Source: Aegilops tauschii subsp. strangulata (Eukaryota > Streptophyta > Magnoliopsida > Poales > Poaceae). From it: a stretch of 64,000 bases of DNA. Location: positions 375,759,792 to 375,823,791 of the forward strand of contig NC_053035.3 of the NCBI RefSeq assembly GCF_002575655.3, written 5' to 3'. This document shows, piece by piece, positions 34,236 to 43,261 of this stretch. The notes below the pieces were generated by a model. It worked only from the letters and a program-made list of their open reading frames with translations, had not been told where the DNA came from and searched no databases. Each line of letters opens with the position of its first letter. Position 1 is the first letter of the stretch. The translations under genes were made by a program, and so were the position numbers.

Positions 34236-34732
34236 AAAAAACTGAGTTGTTGATGATGGTGTGCCTGCCATCTTGCAGTATAGGTCGTCCGATTTATATC
34301 TGACAGATAGGAAGGAAACTATGGCAATTTTGCAAAAAAATACCCACACCCCTCCTATACTAGCAAGATGCCCGTGCGTTGCACGGAACACCAAGATCTT
34401 GTGGGAGAAAAGGATGAACGAAGGAAGGCCTTATCTGCAAATGTGGAGAGGAGTGCGTGTAAATTGTCATAGTTTCCTTCCTATCCGTTAGATATAGATC
34501 GGACGGCCCATATTGCAGGATGGCAGGCACACCATCATCACCAACTCTGCTTTTTTATAGGCCGTCCATTTTATATATGATGGATAGGAAGAAAACTATG
34601 GCAATTTTGCAAAAAGAAACCTACACCCCTCTCCACATTTGCAAATAAGGCCTTCGCTTGCTCATCCTTTTCTCTCACAAGATAAACTACTCATACAAAT
34701 GCATCTTGATGTTCTGTGCCACACACGAGGAT
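34236..34732. mobile_element. Three family A fragments, head-on
   Basis: A plus-oriented 5' part (34236-34358), a minus-oriented copy starting at CTAG 34360 (to 34558), then a plus-oriented 3' part (34559-34732). The minus copy faces both plus copies, so a transcript could form a long hairpin. Confidence 0.7.
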
Positions 34733-34734
34733 GT

Positions 34735-35224
34735 TTCCTTGGGGGTCTCTCCAGCGCGGCGTGGCCATAGTTGCAAGTTGACGCCCCTTGAGATGCCGAC
34801 GTTGAGGGGCACTCAGATTTTGTCCAATGAGCAGGTAAGATGAGTTTGATCACGTAGTAAATGCATTCTAAAGATTACTTCCGTGTCCATTTCCTAATTC
34901 CCCCCTGCCCACTGTTTGGCAGGTTAGGCTCGGTGCGAGTGGAGATTGGCTTGTATATGTACGGGAGGGTACCAACATCAATTTGCGCAACATTTACAAC
35001 GGTGACACCGTTCCCGTAGAACCTTTGTCCAATATTGGGATCAGCCATGCAATGGGCCACCGCCTGAATTGGTACGATGGAACCACGGTGAGATTGAAGA
35101 AGATAGCACGAACCTTGCACATGGCGGTCAAAGGTGGACGATGCTGTCTGCGGCCGATTTGTTGCCGTACGACTACGAAGAAGTTGTGCTCCTTTCTAAC
35201 CGCATCTTCGCGGTGACAAACTAG
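34735..35224 (+). pseudogene. Two-exon gene fragment, frameshifted, weakly F-box/DUF295-like
   Basis: Exon one ends SNEQ|GTAAGA at 34834 and exon two starts at 34923 (VRLGASGDWLVYVREG). The frame runs to MAVKGG; one frame later the reading continues MLSAADLLPYDYEEVVLL to TAG at 35222, so one base is lost or gained near 35135. The N-terminus is missing, replaced by a Helitron-like end at 34732. The C-terminal pattern recalls plant F-box/DUF295 proteins, weakly. Confidence 0.45.
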
Positions 35225-35440
35225 GGGACTTGATTCGTATGGGACACATCCAACGTTATACTCCCTCTCTCCCAGTTTATTTGTTTTGGATTTTTTGTTT
35301 TATAAGTTTCAAATTCAAATTTAGAGCTCCCCATCACATGTTGAGATTACAATGTCCATTAAATCGTTGCGTGCATGTATAGTAAAGAAACAAATCTTGA
35401 GTTTGCCACGAGTTCGTGCAGCGGTAGCACCACAAGGCCT
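35225..35440. other. Unassigned spacer
   Basis: AT-rich. ATACTCCCTCTCTCCCAGTT at 35257 resembles one end of a Stowaway-like MITE with no partner found. Confidence 0.35.
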
Positions 35441-35910
35441 GGCGCAGGAGTTACATTTACCTCTCGGGGCCCTCGAGTCTAAGCTTCAGCGCCTTACGAC
35501 ACCTGCCTTTGAATCAAAAACATGTGGACCCGATAGGTGGCTGGTCCACATGTAATGCTCCCGAAGGCAGAGAGGCAGTGGGGCCGAGAGGGGTGAGCCG
35601 CAGGTCAGGGGACGTGTGGTGTCATGGGTTCGACCGGCGTCGTGGGAATCGCGTGTGGTTGTGGTAGAAACTTGATGCTCGCCGCATTTCAGTTGGCCCA
35701 CATGTCATGCACACAAAGGCAGAGGGGCGGTGCGGCCGAGAGGGGTGAGGCGCACGTTGGGGGACGTGGTGCCATGGGTTGGAGCGGCGTCGTGGGAATC
35801 GCGAGTGGCAGTGGATAAAACGTGATGGTCGCCGTAGTTGAACTTCCATGGACAAGGTGTCATGTCTACAAACGCATGCATTGCATACCGATCACTGGAA
35901 GGAGTAGTAG
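35440..35910. repeat. Duplicated segment, copy 2, with internal tandem repeat
   Basis: Partner of 33070-33725. In addition a unit of about 140 bases around GGCAGTGGGGCCGAGAGGGGTGAG is repeated in tandem at about 35568 and 35713. Confidence 0.65.
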
Positions 35911-36105
35911 AGAAAGCTAGGCAGATAAATAGTTCCTTATAGTCAAGCGGACCCACGCTACTACTTGTTCCAAAGACATGCACACCATCGAAATAGTCCA
36001 TCTATGTCAATATACATAGAGAGGGAATATTTTTTTTACAAGAGAGGAAATAGTCCATCCATCCATAATGCCCTGCTGCTGGTGCATCAGCATCTTCTTC
36101 TTCTT
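35911..36105. other. Spacer, with residual 3' end of the exonuclease
   Basis: A CTT repeat (36093-36109) and lysine-rich tail lie beside the pseudogene; nothing else is seen. Confidence 0.4.
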
Positions 36106-36678
36106 CTTCTCATTTTCTGTGGGAGACGGCTTCGCAACAAGCTCTCTGGACCTTGCAGCTATCTTGAAACTCACATGGGCATCGAGGGCAGCATATTTTA
36201 TCCGCTCCTATGTCAAGGGATAATTCTCCCATCCAGACGACCTTAATGCCAGCGTCTCGTCACCCTTCTGAAGATTTGTTCCGAGCACAACATTTGCTAC
36301 GTCGAATAGGGATGGTGTCGGTTTATCACAATCTTCTACAGGAATTTTTATTTTGGTTTGTAGGTCAGCGATGCTTTTCAAATCAAGGTTGTACGGCTCC
36401 AACTTCTGTTTGTCCCCTGCGATGGCTGCCCCACAGAAGTATATGTCCTCCCGAGACAAGAAATCGTGAAGCTCACCTGGTATGGAGGGCGCGTGTATGA
36501 TGTGGTACACCAAAACATCATCTTCGAGGCACAGCTGAAGGACGGCGGCGCGTTGGATCTTCCCAGTGGCACGCTCCGTGTACTCTGCGTCGAGACCAAT
36601 GACATTCATCTCCACCTTTTGGATGGAGTTGGATACATTGTTGATCCACTTCCGAACAACCCTGGGTGGTCAGTGATT
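36106..36678 (-). pseudogene. 3'-5' exonuclease (Werner/RNase D type), broken and stopped by a CACTA insertion
   Basis: Minus-strand reading shows the exonuclease signatures in order: GLDAEYTE (Asp-x-Glu, motif I), the AAVLQLCLEDDVLVYHI strand, CGAAIAGDKQKL (motif II region) and, beyond a TAG near 36206, IKYAALDAHVSF with Tyr-x3-Asp (motif III). Upstream the reading ITDHPG is one frame away from VVRKWINNVSNSIQ, so a base was lost near 36663. At 36678 the sequence meets the end of a CACTA element. Intact relatives degrade nucleic acid from the 3' end; this copy cannot, with two lesions and no N-terminus. Confidence 0.8.
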
Positions 36679-37029
36679 CACTACAAAAAAAACACATCCG
36701 TGACATTTTGGGCCGAACGAAATTTTTTTCTGTCATACTTATGACACTTCTATGACAATAATTGTGACAAAACACGGTATCATCATAGATGTGGTGGGGT
36801 CCTACTTCTATGACAAAAAATCATGACAGAAAATGGGCTTTTCGTCCTAGGCGGGCCGGAGACGCAGCTGCATGACATTCTTTGGGCCGTCCATGATGGA
36901 AAAAACCGTGGTAGAAGCGAGGGCGAGGAAAATATCGGGGTGTTCCCGGTTACGGTGGGTGGTCGGGGCCGAGCGATGCGCGTTTCTCTCGTACACGCAC
37001 GCGCGTGGGTGCGAAGTGTTGGGCTCTAA

Positions 37030-37900
37030 CTGAACCCGAGCGATTGCACTGCAGGCTACGCATTACTGAACCCGAGCGATCGATCGATGGCTGTTAACTG
37101 AACCCGATCGAGCAATTCCTTCGCTGCTTCTGCTAACTGAAGCCGATCGATCCTGCCTCTGGATGAACAGTGAGCGTTGCTAGGGGGCTTTGGAAAACAG
37201 TTCCCGGTGGGGGTGGATGAACAGGACCCAGTGGTGTTGCCTCTGGATGAATAGGACCCCGATCGATCGAGCCGGTTGGGGCTGGATGAACAGGACTCCG
37301 TGGAGGGCAGGATGAACAGGACCACCCCGTGGAGGGCATGATGAACAGTAGGCGGTGGAGGGCTGGATGAACAGTAGCCCGAGGAGGGGTGGTTGAACAG
37401 GAGCCCGTGGAGAGGGCTGGTTGAACAGTAGCCTGTGGAGTACCGCGCGGTGGAGGCTGGATGAACAGGAGCCCGTGGATGAACAGTCTCAGGTGGAGGC
37501 TGGAGGAGGTCGGCGGTGGATGAACAGTAGACCGTGGAGGCTGGAGGGAGTCGATGGTGGAGATGAACAGTATCCCATGGAGTCCCGTTTTGCGGTATGC
37601 CACACCCCTCCCGATGAACAGGACCCCCGTTTCGACCGTAGCTCTCCAACACAAGTCTGTTTCCTCCGTTTTGCGGTACGCCACACTCCTCCCGATCAAC
37701 AGGACCCCCGTTTCGACCGTAGGAGGTCCGTTTCCTCCGTTTTGCGGTACGCCAGACCCCTCCCGATGAAAAGGATCCCGTTTCGAACGTGGCCGGTCGA
37801 ACACAAGGCTGTTTCCTCCGTTCTGCGGTATGCTAGGCCTCGCTTCCATCGGCTGTTCCGTCCAAGCCCTCCCGATGAACACGACGATGCATTCCGTTCC
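37030..37900. repeat. Short motif arrays of CACTA element 2
   Basis: AACTGAACCCGA-CGAT occurs at 37028, 37066, 37097 and 37136. Then GGATGAACAG (or GTTGAACAG, GATGAATAGG) recurs about 15 times between 37161 and 37580. Then a unit of 70-85 bases around CCGTTTTGCGGTA-GCCA recurs at about 37585, 37665, 37738 and 37818. Translations in any frame are repetitive; no gene. Confidence 0.8.
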
Positions 37901-38189
37901 GACCCAGCCAGTTGGCTCCCCATGAACATGACGATGACGCCGTTTCTCCGTTCCGACCCAGCCATGTACATGAGCCCTGGCCGTACGTATGCGTGAGTAG
38001 GCGTTCGAGACCCTGCCCGTATGTACGTACGTGGCCGTATTTTCTTTCTTGCACACTTGCCGCTGTACGTACGTCTACATGCTACGTGCGTGCCTCTACT
38101 ACGACACGTGCGCGCCTCTACATCGACCAGTATGTACGTACAGGTTCGCGACCAGAATGACAACGCTACGTATGCTTCGACCAGGTGGG

Positions 38190-40620
38190 TCCCGACTGTC
38201 AGGCACTTCCTTGCGTGTGAAGATGTAGCTGGTGGGTCCGACAGTTAGGGGGGCGAATCGTTTTTTTGCTCGGACGCACTTCCTGCGAAGATGTAGCTGG
38301 TGGGTCCCAGCAGTCAGGGGGAAACGTTTTTTCATGAAATACGGTGGCCCGTCCAGTGGGTCCCCGCTGTCAGGTGGAGGAATAATTATTTTGCGCGTAA
38401 TAAGGAGGCACTTCCTTGCTGCGGCCGTGGACCCAGCTGTCAGCCTCTCCACGTACAGTCCACGTCCGATGGAACCCGTTCCTTGACCACGTTTACCACG
38501 GCACGCCGAGAGCACCAGGGCGGTGGACGACGGTGAGGCCTAGGAAGGGGACGACGCGGAGCCAGGGAAGACGCGGCAGTGGATGCCCACGTGAAGAGGA
38601 GTACGAGGGTTCACTGGTTCGGCTGCGGTGTGAGGCTGCCGTCACCGCAGAATAACAGGGGGTGTGGGTGAGTGGAGGGATGGCCTGGCCAGCGATGGGA
38701 GTAGTAGGGGGCGGTGAGGCCTCCGCGACATCGCAGCCGGCCACGGGAGGCAGGAGCACGAGGCACGACCGACGCTGGTTTGGGGGGCTGGAGCAAGAAG
38801 ACCAGAGGTTGAAGAAGCACTACGACCGTTGGATGGACATCGTACAGTCAATGGAGCTAGAATCATGCATATTGACTAAGTTGACAAAGCCCTCCGTCCC
38901 CGTCAACTTAGTAGGCCCACAAGTCAGCCTCCCACTATACTGGGTCCCAGCTAGCAGGGGGAGTATTCATTTTTTTATGCGTAATAAGGAGGCACTTCCG
39001 GTGGGTCCGAGCTGACAGCGGGGGGGGGGGGGGGGGACATTTTTTTCGTGAAATACGGTGGCCCGTCCGTTGGGTCCCAATAGTCAGGGGGGAAACGTTT
39101 TTTCGCCAAACACGGTGGCCCGTCCGGTGGGTCCCTGCTGTCAGGTGGAGGAATAATTATTTTCCGCATAATAAGGAGGCACTTCCTTGCGGCTGCCGTG
39201 GACCCAGCTGTCAGCCTCTCTTCCGATGGAAGTCCTTCCTTGACCACATAGACCACACCGCGCCGAGAGCACCAGGGCGGTGGACGACGGCGAGGCCTAG
39301 GAAGGGGACGATGCGGAGCCAGGGAAGACGCGGCAGTGGATGCCCACGCGGAGAGGAGTACGAGGGTTCATTGGTTCGGCTGCGGTGTGAGGCTGTCGTC
39401 GCCGCAGAATAACGGAGGGTGTGGGTGAGTAGAGGGATGCCTTGGCCAGCGGTGGGAGTAGTAGGGGGCGGTGAGGCCTGCACGGGAAGCGGGAGCAGGC
39501 GGTCCCGCCGGCGCTGGATTTGGCGGCTGGAGCAAGAAGATCAGAGATTGAAGAAACACGACGGCCGTTGGATTGACATCCAACAGTTACGTCTGCTAGA
39601 ATCGTTTGTTGACGTATATAATAACTAAAAAAATCTTGCATACGCGTCAACTTAATAGGCCCATAAGTCAGACCATTCCCTCTTTTTTTAAATAATTTAT
39701 ATATAGCTCATTGCGACTTCTTATGCAATTTATTGTAGTCCGTTTTTTGGTTGGCCAGGGCCAATTTCGCATATTTCTGTGGGTTCCAAACTATTTTTAA
39801 TACCAAAATGTCAAGCCAGATTTAAAGTACTTTGAAGATATATTTAAATTAGGTTAATGCCTAGTGAAATAGGAATCTGAAAATGTGAAAAAATTCAGAA
39901 ATTATAAAGTAATTGCCAATTTGTCATCTGTTTTTATATTTACAACCAATTTCATATTACTTTCAAGATTTGCAGGCGTCTTGAAAGAGTTGCAGCCCAT
40001 CAGGGCGTAGAAAAATAAATAGGCCTGGATTGGGTATTCTTCAGAAAAAATACAATGGGCTCATTTTCACAAAGAAAAAATAGCTAGGCTGGTCACATGG
40101 TGAACATAAAATATAAGCCTGGGCTAGACGGGCCACAACCCAGTTCAAACCCTGCTCCGTCTCAACAATAACAAAAAAAACTGCTCGAGCAGCTACGTCC
40201 CAGGTGTCAGCCGATCTTGTGTTGTTCTCTTGTCTATTGACTATATACGCTCACAATGTCGTGGGTCCCAGATGTCAGGAAAACACTAGGAGGAAGCATT
40301 TTATTTTTCCATACGCTGACATGGTGGGCCCGTACTGTCATCCTCTCCATGTACTTCTGCCGATTCCTATTGTTTGTTGACCATGTTGACAACGCGAGAG
40401 GGCGGTGCCGCGGCGAGCGCACCAAAGCGCGCGGAGGACGATGGCGAGGCCTCGGACGTTGGCGTTAACGATTTAGGAGACGTTGGGGCGGCGATGTGTG
40501 CGCTGAGGCGCAGCCAGCCGTGGGAGGTGGAAGCAGGCGGCCCCGCCGGCGCTGGTTTGGTTTTGGCGGCTGGAGGAAGACAGGACTGAAGAAACACGAC
40601 AGACTGTAAAAGCAGCAGGA
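38190..40620. repeat. Three diverged direct copies of a 0.5-0.6 kb unit
   Basis: Copy 1 about 38290-38860, copy 2 about 39050-39600, copy 3 about 40255-40620. Each runs from GTGGGTCCC-GCTGTCAG through GACGACGG-GAGGCCT to GGCTGGAG-AAGA...GAAGAAACACGACCG. Minus-strand frames match between copies but each is broken, so a repeated gene fragment is likely. A G run of 17 is at 39020. Confidence 0.75.
39601..40230. other. AT-rich spacer between repeat copies
   Basis: No frame. Phrases such as GGCCAGGGCCAATTTCGC are not recognised. Confidence 0.35.
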
Positions 40621-40839
40621 GTACTTAACAACCTTAACTGAAACCAGCAGGGGCAGTTAACAACCATAGGAAAGCAGTATGAGTACTTATACAGGTTCAA
40701 CCGTACAAAGCACGCCTCGAACACTGCTACTTTGCCTACAGTTAACCAAGGGTGAGGCCGCCAAGCCCCAGGACAAGGCCCAGGCGCCACCCCGCGCATC
40801 CACAACCTTCTGAAAGTGGCTTCATCTCGCAATGTGGTC

Positions 40840-42232
40840 AATAAAGAGGATATTCACTTTAGAGCCATGGAAAAGCAGGAACATAATCTTCTGTCCTATT
40901 CTCCAAGATGGACGGGCCTTCATATTTGAGACCACCCATGAATAAGTATCTTTTGACCTCCAAGGGGAAAGGAGTAGGTCGACATAAACATCATGTTGTG
41001 ACCAAGCGCAAGTCTGACCTGACCATGGTCAGGCATCTGTATAGGAACAATAGAACTGGGCAGTTTCTGTTTCAAGAAGATCACAACTATAAAACTGTGT
41101 ATAAGCAATAGTTTATGAACAACATATATAACAGAAAACAGCTCGTACCATAAGTTTCTCGACACAGTTGGACCTGTTCAACGAGTGCAGTAGCGGCACA
41201 CATATCCCACGTGGCCTTCCACCATTGAAACTCCCCACAAGGTCCTCAAGACGATCAATAAAGTGTAGGAACTTTTGGATGTCGTCCCAGACAACTTCAG
41301 TGCCATCAGTAACAGCCGAGTTGTTACAGAATAACAAACAAGCAGCCTGCTTAACTCTGAAAAAACCTACACGTGCCACCAATTATAAGAAAATATCAGT
41401 TAGAAGTAGCATCTTCGTGAGAGATTCGTTGCTACTTCTAAAGTTAAATTGTGATTAGTTAGACAGAATAGGTGGATTAAGAAGTAATTGAGGCAACAAG
41501 CAAGAACCAGATACAAAACTAACATGGATGAACAAGTGGAACTACGTCGGGGTGGAAGATCGCAGTGAAGATGAGACCAGGTTCTGCTATTTCCATCAAC
41601 ATTCGTGCGCCAACTTTCAGTCCGTAACACTTGAGAAAGTTTATCCAAGTTCGTCCATAAAAAAAGCAGCGATCTTCTTGGTTCATGAACCCAACTCGGA
41701 ACTTATATCCATGGCTTGTCTTCGTTGTGACCATTAAACTGGTGTATTCAGTTATGGCAAGGCCGAGCATCTTGAGTACATGGTTCTGGCAGAGCAAATA
41801 ATGCACTGCAGGAAAAATAATATGAGAACACAATGTATTCCCTACCCAAATCTAGAAATAACTTCCTCCTTCACGTCAGTGTTGACCATCGTACTGGTAG
41901 TACCTTTTATCCAAATATAGCAATCCAAATTTCCAAATTAGTTGACAACATGTTCAAAAAAACCCCACCCTCCCGGATAGAAAAGAGGATTCTAGGAACA
42001 TACTGTGCACGTTTTAAAATCCCGTGTTAGGATGAGAAGCAACAAGTGTAGCGTCTCGCCGAGGGCGCAGAAACCTGTAGGGTCCTCGCACTTTGGGCAC
42101 TGCAAATGAAACACACTAGATTCAGTAGGAAGAAAAATGCATCAACGGCGGCGGCTGCCATCCTAGGATTACCCGCGACCAAGGGACCTGGATTTATCGG
42201 GATGGATGAAGAATTCGTACCTGGTTCTCCAT
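40840..42232 (-). pseudogene. B3-domain protein gene A, probably broken
   Basis: Exon one is short (42232-42221, MENQ|GTACGA), exon two 42099-42004 (CPKCEDPTGFC). An exon near 41805-41519 has a B3-type second half: GRTWINFLKCYGLKVGAR. One at about 41360-41149 reads VVWDDIQKFLHFIDRLEDL. The last holds a second B3-like part in which QKILIHGWSQI stops and the reading resumes one frame off as WRIGQKIMFLLFHGSK, so a base was gained or lost near 40930. B3 proteins of the REM type bind DNA in the nucleus. Not all splice phases agree, so the model is partial. Confidence 0.5.
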
Positions 42233-42289
42233 GAGAAAACCCTATGCAATCGCCAAGAGGGGGTTTTCTATGAACAAGCAGACGAGGGA

Positions 42290-42500
42290 GAAGGGGATTC
42301 AGGCCCAGTGAAATATTGCCACTTCGTCCGTCCAGCTTACTGCTAAAGCTGGAAAGGGGGGGTTGTGATTTGACGGCTCATTGGGCATTACCGCGGCGCT
42401 ACGACCGGGGTGTGTCTACCGTGCAGTTGTGCACTCTAATTTGTGCATATGGCACGTGGACCCCGTTGCCGGATGCCCCACATATCAACCAAAGGAAGTA
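42290..42500 (-). promoter_or_regulatory. Upstream region shared by the two B3 genes, copy A
   Basis: TTCGTCCGTCCAGCTTACTGCT, TGATTTGACGG, CATTGGGCATTACCGCGGCGC and GACCGGGG-GTCTACCGT lie just upstream of gene A and recur in order at 46277-46420 upstream of gene B. It marks the 5' edge of a tandem gene duplication. Confidence 0.6.
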
Positions 42501-42639
42501 GAAAGACAGGAGTAACTAGTTACACAAAAATATGTTTTTGACAGAAAGATACTCCCTATGTAAAGAAATATACAAATCTTTTATATCACAACTTTATACA
42601 TAAGAAAAATCAAGGGGAATATATATAACATATATAATT

Positions 42640-42890
42640 ATAAAAAACAGAGTTGTTTTTAACACAGTATAGACGAGTTGGTGATGATGGTGTGCCTGCC
42701 ATCCTCCAATATAGGCCGTCCGATTTATATCTGACGGATAGGAAGGAAACTATGGCAATTTTGCAAAAAGGTACCCACACACCTCTCCACATTTGCAAAT
42801 AAGGCCTTCCCTCGTTCATCCTTTTCTCTCACAAGATAAAATACTCATACAAATGCATCTTGATGTTACGTGCAACGCGCAGGCATTATG
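42640..42890 (+). mobile_element. Helitron-like family A copy, degraded ends
   Basis: Full family A body in plus orientation, with an extra ACAGAGTTG-TTTTTAACACAGTATAGACG near its start and the end changed to GCAACGCGCAGGCATTATGG. No CTAG remains. Confidence 0.65.
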
Positions 42891-42899
42891 GGGGTTCAG

Positions 42900-43261
42900 C
42901 TGAGAATATAATACTCAGACAGGCTCACGGTTCTGGACTTTGGGCCGCAGGCCCACCCTGCATGTTTGGGGGCCCATGTGTTCTACCTCAGCACTTTTCA
43001 TATTGCAAGCGATCGGTACGGCACTGGTTTTAGATGCCGTCGCAAGGCAAATACACAAAATTGAATAAAGCATGACAGCTGTTGGAATGAAATCGAACTA
43101 CAGTTCCTAACCAGCAATGAGAGTTGCACTTCTATCAACGAAATACCATGTGATAAATAATACTGTCGTATTACTTATACACACAGGACACTTGTTTCAC
43201 CATGCCAGATTATTACATGAAAATCTCTCATAGGATAGATCAGTTCGGCAGTTGCGTGCTG
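42900..43261. other. Unassigned noncoding DNA 3' of gene B
   Basis: Probably 3' untranslated region of gene B near its right end; otherwise nothing recognised. Confidence 0.4.

Larger units (their letters stand above)
36679..40620. mobile_element. CACTA element 2 (left end certain) and associated repeat arrays
   Basis: CACTACAAAAAAAACACATCCG begins at 36679 after ATT. ATGACA motifs follow as inverted and direct copies, typical of CACTA subterminal DNA. No right-hand TTTTGTAGTG was found; the right limit is where the repeat arrays stop. No transposase is visible. The element lies against the exonuclease pseudogene. Confidence 0.55.

Noticed and set aside
36210..36744. Plus-strand frames of 92-96 codons over the exonuclease pseudogene
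   Set aside because: Antisense shadows of a recognisable minus-strand exonuclease.
37056..38248. Frames up to 307 codons in the CACTA element 2 arrays
   Set aside because: Open on several strands and frames because the repeats lack stops; translations are repetitive and differ between copies.
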